From NCBI GenBank assembly GCA_017989575.1, contig JAGNPP010000016.1, positions 1-17,839 on the forward strand: a stretch of DNA of 17,839 nt. The letters are read 5' to 3'. Both the position numbers and the translations under genes were made by a program. Below, one piece after another: positions 1 through 8,179 of the stretch. Each line of letters starts with the position of its first letter. Position 1 is the first letter of the stretch. Under the pieces are notes generated by a model. That model was not told the origin of the DNA and ran no database searches. It saw only the letters and a program-made list of their open reading frames with translations. This DNA comes from Chryseobacterium sp. (lineage in GTDB: Bacteria > Bacteroidota > Bacteroidia > Flavobacteriales > Weeksellaceae).

Positions 1-56
1 TGAAAGAAGATGACAAGAAAAAAGACGCTTCATCTACCAATAATGATCCTTCTTAA
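1..56 (+). CDS. 3' end of an unidentified protein (partial)
   Basis: The frame starting at base 3 reads through 17 codons to a TAA at 54-56. It encodes a very hydrophilic tail rich in Lys, Asp, Ser and Asn (KEDDKKKDASSTNNDPS). The next gene begins 13 bases later on the same strand, which suggests one transcript. The rest of the gene lies outside the window, so no function can be assigned. A charged, low-complexity end of this kind is typical of a disordered C-terminus. Confidence 0.6.
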   Translation, partial: KEDDKKKDASSTNNDPS

Positions 57-69
57 TCTGAAGCATTAA

Positions 70-684
70 ATGAGTTTAACAGAAAAATCATGGGAAATCT
101 TTAATCAATCTATTAAAGATTATCACCTCAAAGACGATGTCAATTCTGAAGAAAATAATCCATTCCAGGTCAACTCTTTGGAATGGATTTTGTATTCTAA
201 GAATTGGATTGATACCGTTCAGTGGCATTTGGAAGATATTATCAGAGAAGAAGATATCGACCCTTCGGAAGCTTTAAAAATCAAGAGAAGAATTGATAAA
301 TTAAATCAAAAAAGAACAGATTTGGTAGAACAAATTGATTTTTGGTTTTACAAAAACTTCGAGACTATAACGCCGAAACCGGATGCCAGAATAAACAGCG
401 AAACGCCAGCTTGGTGCATAGATAGATTTTCGATTTTATCCTTGAAAATATTTCATATGTCTATCGAAGCTTCTCGGGAAGATGCTTCTGAAGATCACAA
501 ATTACAATGTTCTCAAAAACTAAATGTACTTTTGGAACAGAAAAAAGATCTTTCCACAGCTATAGATCAGTTGCTTTCTGATATTGAGAATGGTAAAGTT
601 AAGATGAAGCTTTATAAGCAGATGAAGATGTACAATGATGAAAGCCTTAATCCAATCCTGTATCAAAAAATGCAGAAAAAATGA
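70..684 (+). CDS. DUF4254 domain protein
   Basis: This is a 204-residue soluble protein with no signal peptide or membrane segment. The stretch around residues 36-60 (LEWILYSKNWIDTVQWHLED) followed by a Lys/Arg-rich helix with RRIDKLNQKRTDLVEQID matches my recollection of DUF4254, a Bacteroidota family of about 200 residues and unknown function with conserved Asp and Trp. The whole protein looks helical. The ATG at 70 is the only sensible start. Its TGA stop overlaps the ATG of the next gene (ATGA, 681-684), so the two are probably translationally coupled. DUF4254 genes often lie near glycosyltransferases, but none is visible here. The family call is from pattern memory and the function is unknown. 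Confidence 0.75.
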   Translation: MSLTEKSWEIFNQSIKDYHLKDDVNSEENNPFQVNSLEWILYSKNWIDTVQWHLEDIIREEDIDPSEALKIKRRIDKLNQKRTDLVEQIDFWFYKNFETITPKPDARINSETPAWCIDRFSILSLKIFHMSIEASREDASEDHKLQCSQKLNVLLEQKKDLSTAIDQLLSDIENGKVKMKLYKQMKMYNDESLNPILYQKMQKK

Positions 685-1142
685 AAATTTTAGCCAAGCT
701 TTTATCGGCAATCGCAATATCAGCAATTTTAAATTCTTGTTCTACAAATTCAGCAGCGTCGGAACAGGTTCATTCTGACCTATTGTCTGATACTTACGCA
801 TATCTTACACCAGAAGCTATCGTTTATGCTTCTTCCATCAGCAATTTGATTTCTACATTTCCCAAATTCAAAAATGATGCGGTGAATAAAGAAGTTTCAT
901 ATCTGAAAAGTGCACTTACAGATTATTTGAACTCTGTGAGAGAACTTAATATTTCTTCGAAAACCAAATCTTTGAAAGATTTTGAGAAGAATTACAAAAG
1001 CATTCAGAAACTCAGAAAGTTTATGACAAAAGATGATGACGAAGTTCTGAACAGACATATGGTTAAGATCAAAACTAACATGAATCTTTTGGAAGCTGCA
1101 CAAAGCAAAACCACTGAGGCAGGATCTATGTCTTCTAACTAA
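681..1142 (+). CDS. Small predicted lipoprotein of unknown function
   Basis: The protein has 153 residues. The N-terminus is a lipoprotein signal peptide: Lys at 2 and 6, a hydrophobic run at 7-17, then LNSC with the lipidated Cys at position 20. The residues after Cys20 (STNSAASEQ) lack the acidic run used by many Bacteroidota surface lipoproteins, so a periplasm-facing membrane location is more likely (inference). The mature part is mostly amphipathic helix rich in Lys, Ser and Asn, with an acidic cluster (KDDDE) near residues 117-121. It overlaps the DUF4254 gene by four bases, and ribA begins 16 bases downstream, giving a tight cluster. I do not recognise a family. Confidence 0.75.
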   Translation: MKILAKLLSAIAISAILNSCSTNSAASEQVHSDLLSDTYAYLTPEAIVYASSISNLISTFPKFKNDAVNKEVSYLKSALTDYLNSVRELNISSKTKSLKDFEKNYKSIQKLRKFMTKDDDEVLNRHMVKIKTNMNLLEAAQSKTTEAGSMSSN

Positions 1143-1158
1143 ACCTCCTTTCTATTTG

Positions 1159-1755
1159 ATGTTACAACTACAAGCAGAATCGAATGTCCCCACAGATTTT
1201 GGGGAATTCCGAATGATGGCTTTTTCTGAAAATGAGAAAGACTGGATGCCACATATGGCGTTGATTGCTAAAGATACCGACTTAACCAAACCCGTTAACG
1301 TAAGAATCCATTCCGAATGTATCACTGGAGAAGTTTTCCATTCCCAAAAATGTGAGTGCGGACAGCAACTTAATTCCGCAATGCAATATATGCAGGAAAA
1401 TGGAGGCATGATAATCTACCTCAGACAGGAAGGCAGAAATATCGGAATCATTAATAAATTAAAAGCATATGCTTTGCAAGAGAAAGGTTTTGACACCGTT
1501 CAAGCTAATCTTGAATTAGGATTGCCAGCAGACGATCGTAATTTCGACATTGCGATAGAAATGCTAAAAAAACTAGAAGTAAAGTCTCTAAATCTAATGA
1601 CAAACAATCCGGAAAAGATTAAAATCATTGAGGATAGTGATATCAACTTCAATTCGAGAATTCCTTTGCAGATCAAGTCTAACTTGTCCAGCGCATCATA
1701 TCTTAAAACCAAGAAAGATTTTTTCGGACATCTTTTGGATGATGAAAATTCTTGA
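1159..1755 (+). CDS. ribA: GTP cyclohydrolase II
   Basis: This enzyme catalyses the first step of riboflavin synthesis, opening GTP to a diaminopyrimidine with release of formate and pyrophosphate; it uses zinc. The protein is 198 residues, close to the 196 of the E. coli enzyme, and is a stand-alone RibA rather than a RibBA fusion. Visible are the zinc motif HSEC-TGE...KCECG, with Cys54, Cys65 and Cys67 at the E. coli positions, the RQEGRNIG loop at 89-96, and TNNPEKI near 149-155. The N-terminus (LQLQAESNVPTDFGEF) aligns with the E. coli start, which favours the ATG at 1159 over the TTG just before it at 1156. It is last in a four-gene cluster and ends before a strong hairpin terminator. 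No riboflavin riboswitch is visible upstream. Confidence 0.95.
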   Translation: MLQLQAESNVPTDFGEFRMMAFSENEKDWMPHMALIAKDTDLTKPVNVRIHSECITGEVFHSQKCECGQQLNSAMQYMQENGGMIIYLRQEGRNIGIINKLKAYALQEKGFDTVQANLELGLPADDRNFDIAIEMLKKLEVKSLNLMTNNPEKIKIIEDSDINFNSRIPLQIKSNLSSASYLKTKKDFFGHLLDDENS

Positions 1756-1765
1756 TGACATAAAA

Positions 1766-1800
1766 ACAAAAAAAACCGTCTTGCGACGGTTTTTTTATTT
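1766..1800. terminator. Bidirectional terminator between ribA and HU gene
   Basis: A-run plus ACCGTC (to 1780), loop TTGC (1781-1784), then GACGGT plus a T-run (1785-1796) form a perfect stem whose A/T flanks give a U-tract on either strand. It lies between two convergent genes and can stop both ribA and the HU transcript. Confidence 0.88.
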
Positions 1801-1818
1801 GAAGAAACTCAAATAAAA

Positions 1819-2118
1819 TTATTTTTTCTTACCTGTAGCAGGACCAGCAACAGCAGTAGCCAAATCAGCTCCAGCTTTAAACTTCGCAACAGTTTTTGCA
1901 GCGATTTGGATTGGTTTCTTAGTTGCAGGGTTGATACCTTGTCTAGCAGCTCTTTCAGATACAGAGAAAGTACCGAATCCTACTAGGGAAACCTTACCGT
2001 CTTTTTTCTTAAGTGTTTCTGTTACGTTAGCAACAAATGATTCCAAAGCTTTTTTAGCAGCAGCTTTTGTGATTTCTGCATCCTTCGCGATAGCGTCGAT
2101 TAATTCAGACTTGTTCAT
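1819..2118 (-). CDS. HU-family DNA-binding protein (first copy)
   Basis: HU proteins are small histone-like dimers that bend and compact DNA. This one is 99 residues. It begins with the classic MNKSELIDAIA helix, has the turn VGFGTFSVSERAAR at 46-59, and keeps the flexible DNA-grasping arm with the intercalating Pro at 64 (GINPATKKP). After the usual end of the fold (FKAGA) it carries a short Ala-rich, Lys-terminated tail (to GKKK) that many HU proteins lack. The gene stands alone with its own strong Bacteroidota promoter (2151-2181) and shares a terminator with ribA. A second, more divergent HU homologue lies at 17232-17522. Confidence 0.93.
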   Translation of the reverse strand: MNKSELIDAIAKDAEITKAAAKKALESFVANVTETLKKKDGKVSLVGFGTFSVSERAARQGINPATKKPIQIAAKTVAKFKAGADLATAVAGPATGKKK

Positions 2119-2150
2119 AATATTTATTAATTAAAGTTATGTTGTTATAG

Positions 2151-2181
2151 CAAATATAAGACAATTTTAATATCGTGCAAA
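2151..2181 (-). promoter_or_regulatory. Bacteroidota-type promoter of HU gene
   Basis: On the minus strand TTTG (2181-2178), a 19-base spacer, then TATATTTG (2158-2151) match the TTTG / TAnnTTTG consensus exactly. Transcription should begin near 2146, giving a leader of roughly 25-30 bases. Confidence 0.8.
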
Positions 2182-2433
2182 TATTTTTATAAAATTTAGA
2201 TAAAAATCTATGTTTCGATTTGATATGATGAATTTTTGATAAATCAATATTTTACGAAAACACTCATTTTTTTATGATTCAGTTTCAAAGATTCACCACT
2301 ATTAATCAACAATCGAACCAAATAATTAAAATTTTATTAAAATTCATAAATTCATAAAATACAAGTATGAAATCATAGGTAATTACAATAACTTTTTTGA
2401 ATACATAATTTTTACTCTTTTATATATTTAATG

Positions 2434-2441
2434 TAAATTTG
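2434..2441 (+). promoter_or_regulatory. -7 element of panD (apparently leaderless)
   Basis: TAAATTTG matches TAnnTTTG and ends only five bases before the panD ATG at 2447. Transcription should therefore start at or next to the start codon. The expected -33 site (about 2410-2413) is only T-rich, so the element is imperfect. Confidence 0.6.
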
Positions 2442-2446
2442 CACCT

Positions 2447-2797
2447 ATGTTTATCGAAGTTTTTAAATCGAAAATCCACAGAGTCCGCGTCACAGCTTCG
2501 GACTTAGATTATATTGGAAGCATTACCATTGATGAAGATCTCATCGAAGCCGCAGGTTTAATCGTTGGAGAGCGCGTTTACATTGTAAATGTCAATAATG
2601 GAGAGCGTTTCGACACGTACGTCATCAAAGGGAAAAGAAAATCCGGTGAAATATGTCTGAACGGTCCAGCTGCGAGAAAAGTCCAGAAGGGAGATATCAT
2701 TATCATCATTGCTTACGGACAGATGACGCCGGAAGAGGCAAAGGATTTCCAGCCAAAAATCGTTTTCCCAGACGAAAAAACCAATCTTCTAACATAA
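2447..2797 (+). CDS. panD: Aspartate 1-decarboxylase (pyruvoyl enzyme)
   Basis: PanD converts L-aspartate to beta-alanine for pantothenate and coenzyme A synthesis. It is made as a proenzyme that cleaves itself between Gly24 and Ser25, the serine becoming the pyruvoyl cofactor. The 116-residue product has this site (DYIGSI, Gly24-Ser25), the N-terminal MFIEVFKSKIHRVRVT, and LNGPAARKVQKGD with the AYG turn downstream, at normal family length. The ATG follows a TAAATTTG element by five bases, so the mRNA is probably leaderless. The membrane-protein gene downstream begins seven bases after the stop, suggesting an operon. Confidence 0.96.
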   Translation: MFIEVFKSKIHRVRVTASDLDYIGSITIDEDLIEAAGLIVGERVYIVNVNNGERFDTYVIKGKRKSGEICLNGPAARKVQKGDIIIIIAYGQMTPEEAKDFQPKIVFPDEKTNLLT

Positions 2798-2804
2798 AAA
2801 CATC

Positions 2805-3827
2805 TTGGAAGAGAAAAAACCATCACTGCTCAAAAACATTCTTACAATTTTAATTTCCATTGCAATTGCCGGATTATTTCTTTGGCTTGCACTGAAAGGA
2901 TTGGACTTTGATAAGATCAAAGGTTCTTTGCAAAAAGCCAATTATCTTTGGGTACTTTTTGCTGGATTTTTTGGCGTAACAGCTTATTGGTTTAGAGCCA
3001 TCAGATGGAATCTTTTGTTGGAACCGATGGGTCACAAGATTTCTAATACCAATTCACTCTGGTCACTTTCTTTCGGCTATTTGATGAATCTAACCATTCC
3101 AAGGAGTGGTGAAGTTGCTCGTTCAACAGCGCTTTATGGTGTTGAAAAAGTTCCTGTTGATAAGTCTTTTGGGACAATTATTTTGGAACGGGTTGTCGAT
3201 TTGGTCTGTATGGGAATTTTCGCATTACTGACTTTGATTTTCAAATATGATGCACTTTTGGCTTTCTACAAGGCAGCGACTCAACAAAAAAATCAAGCAA
3301 CGCCTCAATCAGATTCAAACCTGACTTACATTATCTTAGGCTTTGTTGCTTTTGTCTTAATATTATTTTTCATTTTCAGAAAATCATTACAACAACTTTC
3401 TATCTATAATAAAGTTGTTGATTTCGGAAAAGGAATCATCGAAGGTTTAAAATCCATTCTGACTTTGGAACATAAAGGAAAATTCATACTTTACACAACA
3501 GGAATCTGGATTTGCTATTTTTTCGCATCTTATTTGGTTTGTTTTGCACTTCCGGAAACTTCCAATTTTACGCCTGCTGACGGTTGCTTTATTTTAGTAG
3601 TCGGAACTTTAGGAATGATAATCCCAGCAAGTGGCGGAATTGGCGCTTTTAATTTGGCAATGAAATTTGGCTTCACTGCCTTATTCATTTCGATGGGAAA
3701 AGACGCCGTAGAAGGCGGAGAATTGGGACTCGCCTACTCTTTCATCACATTGCCTTTGCAAATCCTAATTATGCTCGTAATGGGTTTGATTTCGATTCCG
3801 ATGTTGGCGAAAAATAGAAAGATTTAA
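2805..3827 (+). CDS. Lysylphosphatidylglycerol synthase-type / flippase-like membrane protein
   Basis: This 340-residue inner-membrane protein has about eight hydrophobic segments (first near 12-30, second near 47-60). It carries the motifs of the LPG_synthase_TM (PF03706, UPF0104/YbhN) family: RAIRWNLLL at 64-72, IPRSGEVAR at 98-106 and PASGGIGAFN in the C-terminal third. Members are membrane domains of aminoacyl-phospholipid synthases or stand-alone lipid/polyprenol flippase-like proteins; this one lacks the soluble aminoacyl-transfer domain, so the substrate is unknown. The start is TTG at 2805: an in-frame stop lies at 2790-2792, and the next ATG is residue 75, past the first membrane segments and the RAIRW motif. 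Its stop codon overlaps the sbcC stop on the opposite strand. Confidence 0.85.
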   Translation: MEEKKPSLLKNILTILISIAIAGLFLWLALKGLDFDKIKGSLQKANYLWVLFAGFFGVTAYWFRAIRWNLLLEPMGHKISNTNSLWSLSFGYLMNLTIPRSGEVARSTALYGVEKVPVDKSFGTIILERVVDLVCMGIFALLTLIFKYDALLAFYKAATQQKNQATPQSDSNLTYIILGFVAFVLILFFIFRKSLQQLSIYNKVVDFGKGIIEGLKSILTLEHKGKFILYTTGIWICYFFASYLVCFALPETSNFTPADGCFILVVGTLGMIIPASGGIGAFNLAMKFGFTALFISMGKDAVEGGELGLAYSFITLPLQILIMLVMGLISIPMLAKNRKI

Positions 3828-6800
3828 CTCAGAATCATTTCAATCTTACTTCCAGTTTCTTCATCTTTAGCAATGTTCAGAGATATTGGGATTTTCTCTT
3901 TTAATTCTTCAACGTGTGAAATAATTCCGACAATTCGATTTTCTTTCTGAAGATTCATCAATGTTTCAAAGACCAAATTCACAGATTCTGGGTCTTGCGT
4001 TCCAAAACCTTCGTCAATAAAGAAAAAGTTTTTGTCAGATTTTGCCTGCGACTGCACACTTTCTGCCAACGCCAAAGCCAGACTCAATGAAACCTGAAAG
4101 CTCTGTCCACCGGATAAAGTCTTTACACTTCTCGTTTTTCCTTCGTTCAGATAATCAATGATTTCAAATTCATTCTTGTCATTGACTTGCAAACTGAGTT
4201 GATTTCTAGTCATTCTATGGAATCTGATATTCGCATTATCACAAAGTTGTTTCAGGTAAATCGACGAAACATATTGCACAAAACCAGCTCCTTTGAAAAG
4301 GTTAAAAAGCGTATCAAGATTGGCTTTTCTAAGCATCAATTTGTTTTGTTCAACAATCAATTCTTTCTTGGTTTCGTAGCTTTTCTGCAAATCGGAAAGT
4401 TGCTTTTCTACAATCGTCAATTGCTTTTGTAATTGCAAAATATTTTCCTGAGAACCAAAAAATTCCTTCTCTCGGTCCACAAAAACTGTTTCATCAAAGT
4501 TGGATTCAGTTAATTTTAATTTTAAAGAATTAATGATTTCTTTCAGCGTATTAAAACTGATTTTAAATTCCTGAATCTCCTTTCTAGTCGTCTGAATATC
4601 ATAATCCTGAGACAAAATCGTTTCAACTTCCTCAACACTTTTGAATGAAGATTTCATTAAAACAGATTTAAGATTTTCAAGATTTTCCTTTTCCGATTTT
4701 TGAAGTTCGTCAATTTGTTTTGAAATTTGAGAAAGCAAGGTTTCCTTCGAAGCAACTTTTGGTGTCGTTTCCAACAAATCTTTTTGAAATTGTTTGAATT
4801 GATTTTCTACAGCATTATTTTTAGCTGACAAATTCTCAGATTCAATTTTAATTTCTGCTGGCTTTTCGTTTTCAAATTCTCTAAAATCCAAAACCATCAA
4901 GCTACTTTTCAAATCAGAAATAGAAGTTTCCAGACTGATTTTTTTATTTTTAAAATCAAGAATTGCGTCTTCAAAACGTTTGGATTCTTTCTGTTGATTT
5001 TCAAATATTTTCCGATTTTCGTCAAGCAATTTCTCAGCAGAAGAAATATTGTGTTCGAGTTCCAAAGCTTCCGTTTTCCGTATTGAAAATTGAGATTCAT
5101 CTTCTTTATCAAACTGAGTCCAAATAAATTGTTCAGAATGTAATTTCGATTTTTTATCAGATTCTGATTTTTGATTTTCCAATTCAACTTTTTGATTTTC
5201 CAGAAGCTGCTTCAGTTCCAGAATTTTTTCAATTTTATTCTCATCAACTCTTATTTTTTCAATTGCGTTTTCAATTTGAAGAATTTCTGAATGTAAAGTT
5301 TTCATTGATTCCGAAACATTTTCTGAAACCAAAATTTCCGGATGTTCCAATGAGCCACAAAGCGGACAAGACTTTCCGTTCTCAATATTCTGAGCAAATT
5401 CTGACAGTTTTTGAGACAATTCCAAATGACTTCTTTGATTCTGATGGTTCAGTTTTTTCTCGTTCAGAGAAAGATTTTGCCTTGAAAATTCCTCTTTCCA
5501 ATTCTGAGGAAACTCATTCAACAAAATCTGTTGCTTGGCGATTTCTTCCGATTTTGAAAGAATATTTTGCTGGAAATTAGATAACTCAGTTTGAAAGTTT
5601 TTCTTAATTTGAAACCAGATATCAACTTCCATCAAGATTTTTGTGTCCGTTTTTTTCAGCTTTAAATCCAAAATAGATTTGGATTCAATATCTATAATTT
5701 TTTGAATCTCAATTTCCTTCTGCTTCGAATCTGAAATGGTCTTTTCGCCTTTTTCAATTCTGTCCAACAATAGATTTTTCTGAGTGTTAAAATCTAAAAT
5801 TCTAGAAATATTCAACAAATCAATTGCTTGTTGTTTGCTGTTTTCGAGCTGATTGAAATCACTTTCTAATGCCGAAATATTCTGTTTTAATTGATTTAAA
5901 GTATCAGAAAGCGCATCAAATTCAATCTTATTTGATTCTTGATTTTTTTTATTTTGATTAATTTCAGAATGCAAGCGTTTCTTTTCCATCAACAAAGATT
6001 TGAAGTTTCTTTCCGCAGTTTCGAAAACCTCCAGTTGCTGTTCCAGTTTTTGAAACTTCTCATTATCAACTTCTTTAATATGAAATTCAGCCTCTTTTAT
6101 TTTAAGATTATCAAAATCGGTTTTAAGATTTTTAAGTTTCTGAAAACTGATTTCAAGTTGATTATGCGTTTCTTTTTCTTGCCCAAAATTAATTTTAGAA
6201 AGATTCAGTTCTTCCTTTTTTTCATTAATCAATTCCTCAGAAACTTCCTCAAAAGTTCCAAGTTTTCCTTCCAATTCAGCCAATTCATATTTGGTTTCGG
6301 AAACTTTAGTGGAAACTTTATCCTGCAAATCGTATTTGTGAAGTCCAAAGATTTCCTTCATCATCTGCGTTCGGTCTTTGGCTCTCAACTCCAGAAACTC
6401 CTTGAATTGACCTTGCGGAATGATAATCGTACGCTTGAAATTTTCATAACTCAAACCCAGAATTTCAGAAGCATTTGTATGTTCCAGTGGAAACCACTCA
6501 CCATTTTTCTCTTCGTAGAAACAAGTGTTGTAAACTTTGACATCATCAAAACGTTTCGCGTTTCTTCTAAACTCCCGAACGGCGCGAAACGTTCCATTCT
6601 CATAATTCTGAAAATCAAACTCGATGAAAGACCGATTGCTACGGAGATTCATCATATTGTAAGCGCGACTGTCTTTGCTATTCATCCTTTCTGTTTCGCC
6701 ATAAAGTGCAAAACTCACCGCCTCCAAAATCGATGATTTCCCAGAACCAACAGCCCCAAAAATCCCGAACAGACCAGCTTGAGTCAGTTCCGAAAAATCG

Positions 6801-6859
6801 ATGGTTTGTTTGGTTTGATAGGAATAAAGTCCTTCAATAGTGAGTTTGAGTGGAAGCAT
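3824..6859 (-). CDS. sbcC: Exonuclease subunit SbcC (Rad50-like ATPase)
   Basis: SbcC is the SMC-like ATPase of the SbcCD (Mre11-Rad50) nuclease, which opens hairpins and processes double-strand ends and protein-blocked ends. The product is 1011 residues. The Walker A motif is at 35-43 (GAVGSGKSS). Long Lys/Glu/Gln-rich coiled coils follow, broken by the zinc hook CPLC at 498-501. The ABC signature LSGGQ is at 915-919, and Walker B FFFIDEGFG has Asp949 and Glu950. All catalytic parts are present. sbcD lies just upstream on the same strand, separated by 111 bases that hold a short tandem repeat. The 3' end overlaps the convergent membrane-protein gene by four bases (TTAA), leaving no room for a terminator. 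Confidence 0.95.
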   Translation of the reverse strand: MLPLKLTIEGLYSYQTKQTIDFSELTQAGLFGIFGAVGSGKSSILEAVSFALYGETERMNSKDSRAYNMMNLRSNRSFIEFDFQNYENGTFRAVREFRRNAKRFDDVKVYNTCFYEEKNGEWFPLEHTNASEILGLSYENFKRTIIIPQGQFKEFLELRAKDRTQMMKEIFGLHKYDLQDKVSTKVSETKYELAELEGKLGTFEEVSEELINEKKEELNLSKINFGQEKETHNQLEISFQKLKNLKTDFDNLKIKEAEFHIKEVDNEKFQKLEQQLEVFETAERNFKSLLMEKKRLHSEINQNKKNQESNKIEFDALSDTLNQLKQNISALESDFNQLENSKQQAIDLLNISRILDFNTQKNLLLDRIEKGEKTISDSKQKEIEIQKIIDIESKSILDLKLKKTDTKILMEVDIWFQIKKNFQTELSNFQQNILSKSEEIAKQQILLNEFPQNWKEEFSRQNLSLNEKKLNHQNQRSHLELSQKLSEFAQNIENGKSCPLCGSLEHPEILVSENVSESMKTLHSEILQIENAIEKIRVDENKIEKILELKQLLENQKVELENQKSESDKKSKLHSEQFIWTQFDKEDESQFSIRKTEALELEHNISSAEKLLDENRKIFENQQKESKRFEDAILDFKNKKISLETSISDLKSSLMVLDFREFENEKPAEIKIESENLSAKNNAVENQFKQFQKDLLETTPKVASKETLLSQISKQIDELQKSEKENLENLKSVLMKSSFKSVEEVETILSQDYDIQTTRKEIQEFKISFNTLKEIINSLKLKLTESNFDETVFVDREKEFFGSQENILQLQKQLTIVEKQLSDLQKSYETKKELIVEQNKLMLRKANLDTLFNLFKGAGFVQYVSSIYLKQLCDNANIRFHRMTRNQLSLQVNDKNEFEIIDYLNEGKTRSVKTLSGGQSFQVSLSLALALAESVQSQAKSDKNFFFIDEGFGTQDPESVNLVFETLMNLQKENRIVGIISHVEELKEKIPISLNIAKDEETGSKIEMILS

Positions 6860-6863
6860 TTTT

Positions 6864-6935
6864 GAGTTGGAGGTTTTTTGAGTTGGAGAATTTTTGAGTT
6901 GGAGAGTTGGAGAGTTGGAGAGTTTGTGAGTTTGT
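6864..6935. repeat. 8-bp tandem repeat (GAGTTGGA) in the sbcD-sbcC gap
   Basis: Exact GAGTTGGA units start at 6864, 6880, 6896, 6904, 6912, and GAGTTTGT variants at 6920 and 6928. All fit one 8-base register, two positions being filled by T-rich spacer units. On the sense strand of sbcC it reads TCCAACTC and ends four bases before the ATG. Confidence 0.85.
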
Positions 6936-6970
6936 GTGAAAATTGTCAGACTGAGGTTCTCGAAACCTTT

Positions 6971-8179
6971 TTAATGTAAAATTTCTTTAAAAATAGTCAT
7001 TAGTTCATCATTCGGCTCTTGATTCTGATTTTTCGATTTGAAGTAATCTTTGAACAAATCCTGAATGTCCTGATTTAAATTAATGGTTTTATCTATTTCA
7101 TTAGAATTAATCATATCATTTTTAAGTTTTGGAATGAGATGGATAATGCCTTGATGCGTTTGGTAAAGCAACTTTCTGTCTTCAGCTTTCAGGAAAGTGT
7201 CGCTTTCTAAGGTCAGTTCTACCAAAGTTTCTGGATTTTCCATCAACCACGAAACTGTATTAACAACATTATCAAAGGTTTTCCGGAATAGCGGTTTTCC
7301 ACTTTTGATTTCGACGGGTTTGGTTTGAGGATTTTCGGAAGGTTTTAAATCAATGATATTGACCGATTTTTTCTGTCCTGCTTCGCTAAAACTGTAGCAT
7401 AAAGACGATGACGAATAAATGATTGGCTTCTCCAAAGTCCCGATATTTCGGAAGTTATGGAGATGTCCCAAAGCTGTGTACTGGATTTGAGATGGAATAA
7501 TTTCTGTGTAAAGTAAATCGGCATTTCCAATCATAATTGGTTTTTCTCCTTCCGGTTCTTCAGGCTTTTCCGCGCCTCTTTTCATCATATAAAGATGCGC
7601 CATCAAAACATTGATTCCATTGTTGTCGCAATAAGTATCAGCTAGATTCTGCCACGTATTTTGCAAAGAATTGCTGAGCGCTACTTCTTTATTGTCTTCT
7701 CCAAGATATTCTTTCAAACGGATTTCATTGGCATAAGCTGTGTGCAGGATTCTTATCGGATAATCGAATTGATTTAATTTTAATTCAATAAAACCTTTAT
7801 CAGTATTGGTTATTTTAAAATGTTCCAATTCGAAAATCGGAATTTCTGCGTTTGGATGTCCAATCAAAATGATTCCACATTCTTTTGCCAATGGATTTGG
7901 CGCATCAATTCTGTCTGGCGAATCGTGATTTCCTGCAATGCCAACGACGGGACGTTTTCCATTTTTGGAAAGCTGTTTCAAAGTCTTATAAAATAATTCT
8001 ACCGCTTCTGTCGAAGGATTAAAATTATCAAATAAATCGCCCGCAACGAGAACTAAATCTACCTCCTCAGCATCAGCAATCTCTACCAACTCATTCATTA
8101 CAAGTTTTTGTTCTTCCAAACGGGAAAAATTTTCTAGGCGTTTACCGAGATGCCAATCGGCGGTGTGAAGGATTTTCAT
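6971..8179 (-). CDS. sbcD: Exonuclease subunit SbcD (Mre11-like nuclease)
   Basis: SbcD is the Mn-dependent nuclease partner of SbcC. The 402-residue protein shows the metallophosphoesterase motifs in order: ADWHLG with Asp8 and His10, GDLFD with Asp48, GNHDS with Asn84-His85-Asp86, then MAHLYM and LGHLHNF in the middle of the protein. A C-terminal capping/SbcC-binding region follows (about 280-402). The start MKILHTADWHLG is the typical one. It precedes sbcC on the same strand, the usual D-then-C order. A possible -7 element is TATCTTTA at 8191-8184 (one mismatch to TAnnTTTG), so expression from the region shared with the cupin gene is likely. Confidence 0.95.
   Translation of the reverse strand: MKILHTADWHLGKRLENFSRLEEQKLVMNELVEIADAEEVDLVLVAGDLFDNFNPSTEAVELFYKTLKQLSKNGKRPVVGIAGNHDSPDRIDAPNPLAKECGIILIGHPNAEIPIFELEHFKITNTDKGFIELKLNQFDYPIRILHTAYANEIRLKEYLGEDNKEVALSNSLQNTWQNLADTYCDNNGINVLMAHLYMMKRGAEKPEEPEGEKPIMIGNADLLYTEIIPSQIQYTALGHLHNFRNIGTLEKPIIYSSSSLCYSFSEAGQKKSVNIIDLKPSENPQTKPVEIKSGKPLFRKTFDNVVNTVSWLMENPETLVELTLESDTFLKAEDRKLLYQTHQGIIHLIPKLKNDMINSNEIDKTINLNQDIQDLFKDYFKSKNQNQEPNDELMTIFKEILH

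Larger units (their letters stand above)
2119..2446. other. AT-rich divergent intergenic region (HU / panD)
   Basis: This 328-base gap separates the divergent HU and panD genes. The HU promoter lies at 2151-2181 and the panD -7 element at 2434-2441. The middle (about 2190-2400) is very AT-rich with short direct repeats such as AAATTCATA near 2339-2355. I see no open frame, tRNA, terminator or stable hairpin in it. It could hold an upstream activating region or a small RNA, but nothing in the sequence proves this. Confidence 0.6.

Noticed and set aside
1143..1158. Purine-rich Shine-Dalgarno site before ribA
   Set aside because: The plus strand there reads CCTCC, the complement of a Shine-Dalgarno sequence, so it cannot pair with 16S rRNA as a ribosome-binding site for ribA.
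5939..6736. 265-codon open frame antisense to sbcC
   Set aside because: Phe/Ile/Leu/Lys-rich translation without family motifs, explained as the shadow of a coiled-coil gene rich in Lys, Glu and Asn codons.
3824..8179. SbcCD and cupin as part of a new nuclease defence island
   Set aside because: SbcC and SbcD are full-length, canonical and in the usual order among housekeeping genes; the cupin is divergent and shows no link to them.
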